Shown here: piece after piece, positions 39,673 through 52,600 of the stretch
Layout of the letters: the number at the start of each line of letters is the position of its first letter
Numbering within the stretch: position 1 is the stretch's first letter
The notes under the pieces: generated by a model
Database searches by the model: none
Told to the model about the DNA's origin: nothing
The model's input: only the letters and a program-made list of their open reading frames with translations
NCBI GenBank assembly: GCA_905250075.1
Contig: CAJNOP010000001.1
Location: forward strand, 6,537,634 to 6,601,633
DNA length: 64,000 nucleotides
Direction: 5' to 3'
Source: Rotaria sp. Silwood1
Lineage: Eukaryota > Rotifera > Eurotatoria > Philodinida > Philodinidae
Position numbers and translations under genes: made by a program

Positions 39673-42600
39673 TTAATTATAATATTCAACACACATAACT
39701 TGATTGTTTGTTATCTTATCATAATTAGGTATTGGAGCTGTTATTGTTTTATGCATAGATATAATTTTATCATCATTATTATCTAGCCATATATATCCAT
39801 ATATTTCAATTGTTTTTGCAATATTATGTGAATTTTCATGCTTTTTTTTCTGTCCATTATTAGCATTTAATTCTTTTTTAAACTGATTATAACATGAGTG
39901 TCTTGAATGAATGAATAAACGGGCATTTTCAGGTCTATTTCGTTCTTCTTCTTCGAATGTTAGTAATGGATAATGATTTTCAAGAACTCTAAGTAAACGT
40001 TTTTCGTCAACAAATGGTATTAGAGCAATACGTTGTGATTCAAAACGTTTACCATTCAAATCAGTATTAAAATTTAATGGATAAAAATCAATAATTTGTG
40101 AATCTTTGTTTAATATTAATGAATACCATTCTTTAGGAAGATATTCTCTTGGACATTGTGATGAAACTATGGATATTAATTGTTCTAATGGTTTGAATGG
40201 CTTCGAATTCTCATTAAAATAGTAGGATAAAATTTCAATTTTAGAAAAATCACAAGCAAATGGAGCATAATGATAAGGATAATACCTAAAATATAACAAA
40301 ACTAATTATTTATATTATATTGCATGAATAAATACCAATCCCATGATGGTACACCGTGGAAGTAGTATTGAAAAATCCAACGTAAACCTTGACCATATTG
40401 TTGAGTAACTTGTAAAGAAAATTCTTCTAAATCCATTTGATTCACACCAAATTTTTTCGTATAATATTGTTCATGCCAATCTTCTTCCCAAAGTCGAACA
40501 TTTTCATCTAAAGCATTATCTTCTACTTGTTGATTTGTTATTAGTGATAAATTAGATAGTTTTTGTTCCGTTTCACTATACGATTGATTTTTTAGAACAC
40601 TAATCGATGAACTTGTTATTGAACAATTAGTATCTTGTGTTCGATCCAAATGCGTAATAATTGAAGTCGACTTGTTATTAAATGCAGAAAAATGCTTTTG
40701 TGCCCATTGTGGTTTAAATGATGGAAGTGGAGTTCCTTTACATACGACTTCATGTCTATACAAGAACAGTAAAAACAACTCATTTGATATTAATAATCAA
40801 CATAATTAATTCGATATATTGAGAAATTATTTTAAACATAAAGAAAAATATGATAACTTTTACTTAATTCAGTTATAATTTTTTATTTACATGGAAGCAA
40901 GAGGATATAGTAAACTCCAATTTCTGCACATCATAATTCAATGAACAATACAAGCTAAAGAATATTACTGTAAGGTTCAAAATTAGACGCCGATGATATA
41001 TAGGTGAAATTTATGTTTATCCATTCAGATGAAGAGATTCAGTTTCTAGCTTAGCTTTGAGTTGAACTGAGAAGTTCATTTTATTATGAAAAGTGCATAG
41101 TAGTGAAGTGTATATTTCTGGTATTCAATTAGAAAATTCATTTTAAAGTGTACAGTATGTAGAGTATGAGTGTGAATGTATGACTGTGGTTGAGAGTATG
41201 AGATAAGTGTAGACAAGAGCCTTATTTATACTCATAGCCACACCCTTAGAATCAATGTTTTGTGTGTATTTCTCAAAGTGCTGAATTAAATTTCTACTAT
41301 ATTTTCTCATTATCATTTCATTTGAATCTTCTGTAAATAGGAACTCATGTTGTCCTCCAAGAAAGTAAATATTAAAATTAAATTAAATTTTTATCAACTT
41401 ATTTCGTAGATATTAATTTACCTATTTGAAAAGTTAACATTTCATATTTAGCAAACATTTGAATGATCATATTAAACATAAGCAAATATACATACATACC
41501 TGAATTTATCCATTGAAAATATCCGATTGTAAGTTGTTTGATTCGAATTTTGTTGTTGCTCTTTCTGTTGATTAATTTCGTGTCGATTCTTAAATATTTT
41601 TTCTTCCATTTTGCCGAAATCTCCTAAAAATATTTTGACTTGTGTCAAATTAAGTATACCATTTTCTGTTAAATAACATTTTGATTTAAATACATTCTCT
41701 TTATATATATTCACAAGAAGTTTAATGATATCCTCATGAATTTCACATGATGGTAAATTTGGTAAAAAATCATTTCCAACCAATAAACATATAAATATCC
41801 AATCATGAAGAAAACTTTTACGATTCCATTTAAATGATAATGGTTTGTCTCTTTCTATAGATTGATAAAGTTCATCACGTAATAATGAAAGATCGACAAA
41901 TATATATTTAGTTTTAACATCATTTAATTTGTATGATAATAATTCATTATATTGACCGTTTTTTTCTTTACTGATACCTTTACATGTTGTCAGATCATGA
42001 CCGTATTGTCGACATATTTCACATGGACATTGTTCAGTTGGTTTAAGTTCCTTACGCATTATTGTTACATGGCATTCATCTAATGTTAGACCAAGTAAAA
42101 TTAAATCAGCATCAGTACCATATAAAACATGATGCGTATTATTATCATAATCTGGTTGTGTACGTTGTCGACGTATAAAATCTATTATTTTATGTTCACC
42201 TTCACCAGGTTCATTTGCATTAGAAAAAATAACTATTATTGATTGCCAAGCTGGATTCTTATTCATACGATTATATATATAGTATAGAAGACAATCGGAT
42301 AATTTTGACATAAATGGTGTACCTGGTGTAATACAATTTTCATCGAAAGGTTTTATTTGTTCTTTTTGATCATGATCCTGTGGTAAAAGACCACCGTTAG
42401 CTAGTATTTCACGTTTACGTCTTTCAATTTGTTTATTTTTTTCAATAGTATCTTGAGCTTGAAGAAAACGTTTTGTACGTTGATTATTTAGTTTAGCTCT
42501 TGGTGCAACACCATCAATAGCCATATAAAGTAATTTACGTGGTCGAACAATTGAAAATATTCGATCAATACAATTAAAAATTGATAATATGATTTCATCT

Positions 42601-42948
42601 TCATTCTTTGTCTCTGAACCATTGTTTGATCTTGCAGATGAATAAATAATTTCATTCATATCCAAGTATAAATTATCGAACTAGAATATAAATTAAATAT
42701 TCGAATCACGATATAGAATTCATGATTTTTTTCAAATATACTTCAATATTATTTGGGTTTTTTTTCGTTTCATCTACTGGTTGATAAACACCATGTTCAT
42801 CTGAAAAGTACAATAGAAGATAATTTTAATTAAGAAAAGATGAATTCAAATAATTACCATATGATGGTTCATCTTCAATGCAAAATCTTTTAATATTTGG
42901 ATAATTATTTTTATTTGTTAACCATTTAAAAAACCCTGGAATTCCCAT
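39673..42948 (-). CDS. XRN2: 5'-3' exoribonuclease XRN2/Rat1
   Basis: Five exons (42948-42858, 42800-42742, 42680-41500, 40755-40336, 40285-39673) give 787 residues in phase. It starts MGIPGFFKWL and has the XRN catalytic acids: DMN, AIDGVAPRAK, EPGEGEHK, GTDADL and VGNDFLP. A CCHC zinc knuckle (CPCEICRQYGHDLTTC) marks it as XRN2/Rat1 rather than XRN1. The C-terminal half keeps NVRLWEEDW, YYPYHYAPF, KPFKPLEQL and ALIPFVDE. The enzyme degrades uncapped nuclear RNA and acts in transcription termination and rRNA processing. The usual LYLDMNGII has Glu in place of Gly here. The protein is shorter than vertebrate XRN2 because the C-terminal tail is missing. Intron 3 is long (744 bp). Confidence 0.93.
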
Positions 42949-45779
42949 ATTTGAAATAATAATCAAATTTAAAAACAAAGATATAAAATCTGAAATTAAC
43001 TAAACAATGTCACGATTTTCTATTGATGCAACTGGTAGATATCAAAAAAAAATCTAACTAGTGAATGTTTTTAGATAACTGTATTATTTTATTTTCTTGT
43101 AAATGTAACTGCAAATAGTCTACTGTTGAAGGCAGAATTAAGGATGTACAGTTTCAGTTTATTGACCGTTGATGTCACCGACTCATGAAGAAATATTCTC
43201 AATATGAATAGTAAAAAAATCTGTTTTGGTTTGGTCTTCTAGTCTTTACTTGTCAAGTTATGGATGCTTTACTCTCCATGTGAAAATTTTTCTCATTTTA
43301 AGATATTTATAAGTGGCCTACATTAGTTTATATTGTTGTTTAAAAAGCACAAGTAAGCGCACATTTTAAGTCACTTAAAATTACTTCGAATATATCAGCG
43401 ATTAAAATATTAGTGAATGCTCTTCCAAGTTCCTTGTAACAGCTGAAAGAGTCAAAGTTTAAGTCCTTACCAGCTGCTTAGAATTTATGTACTCAACTGC
43501 AACCGAGAAGCAGCTGAACATGGCAAAATTCAAGTACTTTTCAGTCACATGCAACTTAAGCGGCGGTAGGGTCCTTAAATTACATCATATTTAAATAATG
43601 ATCAGCTGCTGTCGAAGAAATAAATTCTAAGCAGCTGGTAAGAACTTAAACTTTGACTTTTTCAGCTGCTACAAGGTGCTTGGAAGAGCATTCACGAACA
43701 TTTTAATCGCTGATAAACGCTTAAATATGTTCAGAGTATCTTTATGTATCTTAAAATGTGCATTTACAAGCGCTTTTTAAACGAAACTATAGCCTATATT
43801 AAGTCAACTGTTCGCTCAAATTTTCATACGGGTCAATATTGTCCTATGAGCATAGAATCGCTGAAGAGCTTGTCGATCAAATTTTGAGCAGAAGTTATGC
43901 CTATCGATATGCCCTATTCCTACTAGAAATATTCTAAAGCTTGAGCTAGAACGAATGTATCTGTATCAAGATATGAGCTTGCCATAACAACGTTCTTCTT
44001 TCGAAATGCACCTGGAAATAGATGCTTCTTTAAAATATAAATATCTTAGCAAAGATACGATCTTTCTTGCTAAATGTATGAAGAATTTCTCTGACTATAA
44101 GGCTTTATGAAACGTCCAGAATTCGACAAGTGAAAACCAGAAAACTAAACCAAAAACAGACTTTTTTCTACTGAGCATGACCGATCGAATAAAACTAGTC
44201 TCAAGCAAAAAGCGATTGAACAGTTTAGAATGTTTCTTTGTCAGTGTAATTAAGGCGCATTGTAACTAGTGATTACTGAAGCATTGCAAAACGCGCCTAT
44301 AAAAAGAGCCTATTTGGATAGAGTTAGTGTCTCGGTGTTATATAGCACTGTCCAGTATTTACACCAACAGTGCATATTTAAAGGCAAAATCATTCTAGAA
44401 TCATATATTACATAGCTAGTTTATCTGAGAGAATCATTGTCAACACTGACCTTATATTGTAGCAATTAAAGTATTTTCTTCCAGTAATATAAAAAATACT
44501 ACTCACGTATTTATCTATATCTCTTTATTCATACTATTATATATTTTCAGTCACTTATTCGTAATCTTAACAGCTATATCGTCTGTATTTTTTATGTATC
44601 AAAGTATAGCGAAAAGATTCACTTACTACTTCATTTTAAATAGTATGAATGGCATTAAAATCTTAATAAATAATTGGAATGAAATAATTAACTCTTTAGA
44701 TTTTGCTCTAAAACGAATATCATTTTTTATTAAATAGTGAAAAAACCTTTTTTTTCTGTTAGACTTTCGACATAATGCACATACATAAGAATAGACTAAA
44801 AACCACCAGAACTAGTCCTTCTCTAGCTGACAGTAACTTTGAATTTTTCAAGTATTGCTTATGAAAAAAATGTATGTTTTTTTTTCAATCTGAACGATTA
44901 GATTATGCTATATCAATACATTAACGAACATTCATTTTAACTATGAAAAATATACTTCTTTCTCAATATAAAATCTATTTATAAAATTACAAACGACAAT
45001 ATTGTCAAGTCCACATCAAACTTTTACCTCTATGGAACAGAAACTGAAAATATAAATAAGTATAACAATTAAAGTGAATAAAACATAGTACAAAAAATCT
45101 CATAGATTATGCACAAAAAACCATCTTATAACATGTAAGGGAGAACTGGGGAAATTGTCAGTGTGAGAAATAAAAAAACCCAGAAAGAAAGAAAAAGTAA
45201 ATTAATAGTCGCTTTAGCAATAAGAAAAATTCTCTTACGACACCTATAACAAAGTATAGATCATAGCATATAACGGTCAGAGATTATTGAAGAGTAAAAC
45301 ATAACTAACAAGAAAACCATCTCACATGGCTTCAAGCTTTCATCTTTAAGTAGATTTCAGTGAGACTAAGAAAACTCGAGAAGCGTTTCTGCTTATGACC
45401 TTTTATTCCAGAGATACAGTCTAAATAATGCCATAAACAATGAAATTTTGTTTTTCATTTTTGAAATGTATGTTTTTTTGTCGTCTAAGTAGATTTAGGC
45501 TAATGTTAATATAGCCATCATGAGTAATAGTTTATCTGCTGTAGTGATTTCAAATTCAGAAATCTCCTAATACTTAGAACATCAAATTATAATTGTATAA
45601 GACTTGATGACTTATGATTTAACAGAAGAAAGAAAAACAAATAGAAATCACAGAACAATCATTGATGCTTTTTGATCAAGTATACGTCATGTTCATGCCA
45701 GAGAAGAATATTTGAAGCCTATATGGTATATTATGAGCTTCAACCGATCTTCTCTGACTCTTTCATGACACATACATGG
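42949..45779. other. intergenic region beside an assembly gap
   Basis: No coding exons were recognised, and no IQ-motif-like frame that could continue ASPM. The main feature is a diverged fold-back repeat at about 43313-43803. Confidence 0.5.
43313..43803. repeat. large diverged fold-back repeat (~490 bp)
   Basis: The left arm (about 43313-43490) and right arm (about 43620-43803) are inverted copies. They share GTTTAAAAAGC near the outer ends and GTGAATGCTCTTCCAAG, AGTCAAAGTTTAAGT and ACCAGCTGCTTAGAATTTAT further in. CAGCTG is repeated many times in the arms and centre. It looks like an old palindromic non-autonomous transposon. Confidence 0.75.
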
Positions 45780-45879
45780 NNNNNNNNNNNNNNNNNNNNN
45801 NNNNNNNNNNNNNNNNNNNNNNNNNNNNNNNNNNNNNNNNNNNNNNNNNNNNNNNNNNNNNNNNNNNNNNNNNNNNNNN
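45780..45879. other. 100-N assembly gap
   Basis: Exactly 100 Ns, the usual placeholder for a gap of unknown size. It interrupts the ASPM gene. Confidence 0.99.
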
Positions 45880-48800
45880 TCTTGTATGATATCAATTTGT
45901 TGTTTATTAATTTCTTCTTTTTTTATTTCAATAAGAGGTTCATCATCTTTTGAATATTTTATTTTTAATTCTTCAAATATTAATTGATGACGAAAATCAT
46001 TATCATTTTGAATATTATTTGAAAAAATTAAATCATGTGCAAGCATTGATAATACAATGATTGTATGACGTTCATCAGGTATATCTTTACTATAATATTC
46101 ATATTTAATAAGTTCATTTGAAAATGTACCAAATTGTTTAATACATTCTTCTAATAAACGAAAATTTGATTTAACATTTCGTTCATATGTGTTTATTAAT
46201 TGTTGCTGTTGTTGACCAAGTTCTAGATTAAATTGAATATGTTCATCACGTGTTTGACATGTTGCTAATGTTGTTAAATGTTTTATATCCCGTGAATAAT
46301 CACATAATGATGGTAAATAATATGAAATTATATAAAGAAATGCACGACCATCAATAAATGATTCTTGTAAATCATATAACCAAAATTTATAATGTGCACA
46401 TATAAGTTGTGCCCATTTAATTAATAAATGTATTAATGGTGTATATTCTATTTGTTGTTTTTGTAATAGAATTATATCTGTTGTTAAAAGTTGTTGTTCA
46501 ATCGATCGACAATTATATTTAGATAGATTTTCAGTTAGAATTGAAATTTCATCATGTAATTTTTCAATAGGCGATAAATGTTTAGGTAAATAACAAACGG
46601 TAAATATACGCCAGAGTAATTCAAGTGTACGTTGTTTATTACCATTCATAATGTCTTTATTTGAACTAAATCAAAAGTACAAAATTTATTTGACAAAGAA
46701 TCGTTTGGGATTACATAAATTTTAGATCGTAATCAAATCCTATTCAGTAATTTCTCTAAATACAAGTAATCCTCTATAAAAGTTGATGCACTTCGTTGTG
46801 CTCAGCGAGATGGCGTAATGTCCAGCAATCTGTTTTGATCTTATTAGAAGTGATGTGGTTGTTTGAGATAATTATTATATACAAGTCATAAGTGTCAATG
46901 TAAAAAGCAAGGAATTCAATTGGACTACCAAGAGATTTTTCTATGATTCACTTTTAACTAATCCATATTTCTCTTCATAACTGTTATATACTCTCCTGCT
47001 GTAGTACAGTAGAGTATCAAGTAGTCATAGTACTAACGCTTTTTTTATGAGGATTAATCAGTGCAGTTTTGAACTAAGCTGAAATTTTCACCATTCATCA
47101 TTTGTTTCAAAGCAGACATAAATTAATAAAAATTAATCAGTTAAAAATTCATCTCGAAAAGTTAACGCTCGAATCAATCAATACATGTTATCCTTAATCA
47201 GCACAGTGCTTGGTATTTCTCACTCTCACATCACCTTGGTTATAGAATTGTCTTGAAAAATCAAGAGCAAAGTTTAAATTTCAAGGAACTTTGAAAATGA
47301 CTGTCTTCCAACAGAATCGATAACCTTCTTATCAAAATTTTATCAGAGGTCTTCCATAAAAAACATCAAGGAAACTGGGTACGAGAGAATCGACAAAAGC
47401 CAGACAGTGATTACGATTTTTTGTCGCTTTTCAAGAAATTTTCAAGTTAAATTGGTTTTGATCCAGATTTTCAAAACAGAAACTTCTCCGAATTCTATGA
47501 CGCTTCATCTTCTAGCAAATAACACCTTCCGAAAAAGTTTGGAAACTAAGCGTCAAGATATCATTAGCAGAAACTGGTTGTAGTAGAGAAAAGGTCACAA
47601 AGCCTGACTTTTAGGTGAAAATCCTTTATGAACAAATCTATTAATATACGACAAAGATGTCGAAGTTGATTTTTTAATGTCGAAACGTAAATTGTTATAT
47701 ACTAAGTGAAACTAGATATTTTTCAAATGGTAAAATGTTTTCAATGTGAATTTAACTTAGTGTGTGTATATTTGTATGTACCAAGACTCTATGGGACTTG
47801 TATTATGAACAGCTCAACTTAGTCTCATCAGTCTTGGTATATTTCTACATATATCCTAGTTAAATCCATATTTAAAACTTTTCATCAATTGAAAATATTT
47901 AATTTCGATGAATGCATAACAATTTTACGTTTCTATATTTAAACTTCTATTCATATATTTTAATCATATTCATTATACTAAACAAATTGATGATGATGAT
48001 GATGTTAATTTTCTATTAACTTACATTCCAATTAAATTGATATGTCCATATGTTTGAAGTAATTCAAAAGCTTGATCAATATTAAGTAATTTATGAACAA
48101 GATTAACAACAGGACATTTTAATTTAGTTGATAAATCAAATCTTGCAACTTGTTCATTTGTTGATGATAATAATATTTGTGCACAACGTGTTAAACGTAT
48201 ACCATCTTTTAAATCATCAAATAATTTATTATCATTATTTGTTATTAAATAATTATATTCATCCAATGATGTTTGTCGATAAATTGGTTCAAAACCAGCT
48301 AATTTAAGACGACGTATAAGATTTGTATCTGAACTAATAAAATCTCGTGATAAAATATCAATAGATTCTTTTGTTGATTTAAATTTTGATTCACGTACAT
48401 ATAAACATGGATCATTATCAATTAAACGTAATAATTTAGCACGTTCAAGAAATATAATGATTAATATTAAATTTTTAATAGTTAAACGTATTTGTGGTGA
48501 TGCTATTTTCGTATTATTAAGATTCGATTTTTTCAAGTTAATATCATTCGATGGTGATGATGTATTAATATTCGATTGTATAAGATATTGTTCAATAGAT
48601 AATTTCATTTGTTGATAATTTTCAATATTTATTGGAAATAATACTTCCATTGCAAGACGAAACCATATACGATTGTATGATGCTATAAAATCTAATAATG
48701 ATTGTCGACTAACTGTTCGTGCTGAAAAATTTAAATCAACTTTAGGATTTATTCGACAATGATCAATATCAATATCAGCACTAATTTTTGTAGCTATTGA

Positions 48801-49668
48801 TTGTATATCACGTGTAAATAATTCGCGAGCACGATCACGTAATATATACCAACGATTCGATTCAGCTAATGATTTTAATGTTTTTGTAGTTAACATTTCA
48901 TTTGATACCGATTGATTAGTTGTTATTGGATTACTCATAAATTCAACTGGTGTAAAAAGACTATTGAACCATATGGTATAAGCATGAGCTTGTTTATCAA
49001 TTGTATTTGTTGATGTTAAATTGAATGGTACACGTGGTCGAATAGCTGGTTGAAATGAAACTGCTGGAGCTAGAATTCAAAAAAATTATTATAATATCAC
49101 TTTTCTGTTTTTAAAATTAATAAGAAACTGACATGGTGAAACAACTGGAGCAGATGCTAACGTTTCACAAGTTGTTTTCGATGGTTTATGAATTGGAAAC
49201 GATGGTTTCCGAGTCGTTGATGGTGCTGGTTTAGCTTTTCTATGAATATATGCTGGTACATATGAATTATCTTCATCATCAATAATTGTTGTTCGATTTT
49301 GTTGAGGAGGACTAATAATAAACATGCAATTTTCAACGATTGATACTGGTGATTTATCATTTTTAACTGTTGTCAATGGTGATACTGGTAAAGATTTTCG
49401 TTTTGTTTGTGTTGGACGAGAATTACGATCAGATAAAGGAGAAACTTCAATAAATACACCTGCATCACGATCTCGAGAAAGTAATGGACGTTTAGGTGTA
49501 ATTGATGATTGATCGTCATCAGTATTTTCCAACTGTTTAAGATAAACAATGAGAAGATTTATGAAAAAATAAAAACAAATCAATAAAACAAACTTTTTTT
49601 CGAAATGTCACAAACGATAATCTTTCTTGATCAAAATCGTTCGATGGTGGTTTATTTTCTTGATTCAT
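45880..49668 (-). CDS. ASPM: abnormal spindle protein ASPM (5' part, cut by gap)
   Basis: Exons 49668-49594, 49532-49133, 49069-48025 and 46665-45880 are in phase and run into the gap, giving about 768 residues so far. The N-terminal 160 residues are Ser/Pro/basic low complexity (SPVSPLTTVKN-like). Then comes the ASPM-specific region ending in the first calponin-homology domain (DLKDGIRLTRCAQIL, LNIDQAFELL). A junction across a 1.36-kb intron leads to NKDIMNGNKQRTLELLW and the second CH region. ASPM binds microtubule minus ends at spindle poles with calmodulin and katanin. The N-terminal ASH domain of vertebrate ASPM is not evident. The IQ repeats that should follow the CH domains are not seen beyond the gap, so they lie in missing sequence or are absent. 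Confidence 0.85.
46666..48024 (-). other. 1.36-kb intron of ASPM
   Basis: The intron has a canonical GTAAGT donor and ATTTAG acceptor, and the flanking codons join in phase. A (GAT)n microsatellite lies near the donor (about 47990-48004). No exon-like sequence was seen. Confidence 0.6.
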
Positions 49669-49695
49669 TATGTCGATAAAGAACTTGATGAATTT

Positions 49696-49697
49696 CT
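49696..49697 (-). promoter_or_regulatory. splice acceptor just upstream of ASPM ATG
   Basis: GTTTTTTCTTTGTAG leaves a 27-nt leader before the ATG at 49668. It is a candidate 5'-UTR intron end or spliced-leader acceptor. Confidence 0.5.
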
Positions 49698-52600
49698 ACA
49701 AAGAAAAAACACAAGAAAATCAATATCTAAGTAGACGGTTTAGTATACAAACAAAAGAAATATTCTTCTTCGATTTTGTCTTTCTCTTTTGTCGAGACAA
49801 TGCAATGACATGATTTGCCAATAGAATTTGGAGCGAAAAATCATCAAACGAAGACGAGAGGTCACTCTTATACAGTAATCAACATAGAAAAAGTAAAATT
49901 ACAATATTTTTTGTGAATTATTAAGTTATTATCGTTCGTATTTAAGTATAATCACAAATAAAATTCTTCGTGAACTTAAATGTACTTTAGTAAAGGCCAA
50001 ATACTTGAAGAAATCTTCTCTTCTTATAGTATTTCAACAGAATCAATGATTTTGACAATTTAGTATCATTCAATAAATCAGAAGATAACGCACTAATCAA
50101 TTATCAAGGGTGTTCCGAACGAGAAGAAAAGATGGCTCCCTCACTTTTGAAAACTCTTCATTTTTTCCCAGCAAAACTGAACGATTGTCTTCACTTTTTT
50201 GCTTTAGATATATAGGTGATCACTCGTAAGATATTGTTATAATGAAAATGAAATGAAACAAAAAATTCTGATGCTTAAACTTTCATTATTTTAATTCGTT
50301 GTAGAGTCGATGAAGAAAATATGTTACTTTCTTCGTCTCTTTTGAGACTGCTGTCACATTGATCTAACTACAAAGTCTTGACATAATTCTTAGAAGCTTT
50401 CTCATAATCTATAATGGATCAATATCGATGATCTTAACTACCATTTCTAAGTGGATAGTACTCGAATTTTTTCATAGAGATTCATGATGACTGATTCGAC
50501 TGGCGGACTCCGTCGGACTCCTTAGTACAGGATGCGAACAATTTCCGACATAATCCGGTAGGATCATATCGGATGATTTTGACCTGGGGATTATTCTTGA
50601 GATTGAGATGAATATTTCATACTCTTTGTAATCTTTCTAATGTTACATCTCGATCAATTTTTGTGGAATACCTCACACATAACTCGACAGCTTCGATAAA
50701 AATCTAGCCGAAGATATGATTCTCACTGTTCTAAAAAGTTTCTATGCGAAGCTGAACAATGATCAACATGATCCTGACTTCCTAGTTATTGAGTGGAAAG
50801 TACCTGTTTTTGCATAGTCTTCATTCGTCTTTATTGATAATTATTAAAGATGTTAGAGTGAACACTTTTGAAGTTTACACACTTAGTGAAAATTTTATTA
50901 TAGCTTCTGTTCTGACCTTGTTCATCTCCATATTGTAAATAATAGGTCGTAAATCTTTGAAAACAATATAGATCGTTACACATAAAATTCCAATATAAAA
51001 TTCTGTTTTATTGGAATACAATTGAGTGAAAGTTCTAACTACGTTGTGATGATTACAGATTGATCTGAATTGCATTTAAAAAAAACACCTTGATTATAAA
51101 AACATTTTCTTCATGAATAACAAAATTTCGACTGATGATTAACTTTATTTCGACCTGACAATATGTGTCGAACTATGCGACCAAGCGATTTTGACCACAA
51201 TACACGTAATACATCTTATAAGCCATTTTCAATATTAACTGACATTGTCAAAACAAAATCAAATGACTAAGTAGCATTGGAAATTACAATAGATTCATTT
51301 ATATTTCCTACTATTTATTACAGATAGCTTACAAATGCATCAGAGAAAACAACTATCTAGGCAACATAACAAGTAGATTTAGTATATGTATAATGTCGGT
51401 ATGACGGTAAAAAAATGAAAAGAAAAATATCGAATTGAAAGAGTAAGTTTTCATTATAATCACTTATAGCATCAAAAATAATATATTCAATAAAGAAAAA
51501 GAATAGAGAAATTCGTAAAGGTGTTGGTGTGGTGTTATTCTCTATACCTATAACCAAACCCACATTCCTATATCCTCGATTAAAACTCCTAGTTTCTGCT
51601 TGATACCCGCTTCCGAAAATGACAACGTTCTGTAGAGAATCGAATTCTGCATAGAACCCAAGTAATTAGAAACTCAAACCAAGTATAGGTACGCATATCA
51701 GCAGTAAAAACTCCAATCCACTGCTAACCTTGCTCACGTCCTGATTCACCATATTTTCTTGCAATATTTTTATCAGTAACATAAGAAAATTCAACCGGTG
51801 TGATTGAGCCTTGTCTCCGTCTACCACCACATGCACATATGAATGTAAACCCAAACCCAAAACTCTACATTGACGACTACCCTCACATCGTAAAGAGGGT
51901 CTTTCAATTGTCGCATTCGAACGATCTCTTACAATTAATATCTTTTTCATTCTATTTTTCATATTCGATATTTTTCTTTTCGACATTTTTCCTTTCTGTC
52001 TTTTTCCATCCATTCTTAATTTCTGCTATCCATCTGTGACAGATACGTATTTGTTACAGATTTAAACTTGAAAATAATAAAACAAACTATGCTATGTTTT
52101 TTTTTTTTGGAATTCTACTTATTAGTTTTCTCATGAATATCTTTGACAAGAGTTTTGTTTGAAATGAACTATATTTAAATTAAAATAGATATAGAAAAAG
52201 AAAATGAAACGTAATAAATAAAGTTTCTTCTTCATTTTCTAGTAAATAAATAGAAGGAATTAATTAAGGATTTCTTTAAAAAGCAGACAATAGTCTTCGA
52301 TGAATATTTGTAACATTTTACAAAGCCGTTTTAGATGAAATGAATTGTTAATTTTTTTAGATTTATCTCAGCTGTTGACTAAATACAAGAGGTTATTTCG
52401 ATTGAGTGAATCGTCGAGGAAATGTTATAAAATAAATTATATAATCGAAAAAGTACAATTTAATTAGCTTGTTCATTAGTTTCTATTTATTGCTTGCTTT
52501 TGTAGTACTTAACGTATTTTATTGTTTGTTATTGAGATAAAAATGGGATTTTTTTCAATGATATATATGTAAACAATTATTACAGTCGTTGATGATACAC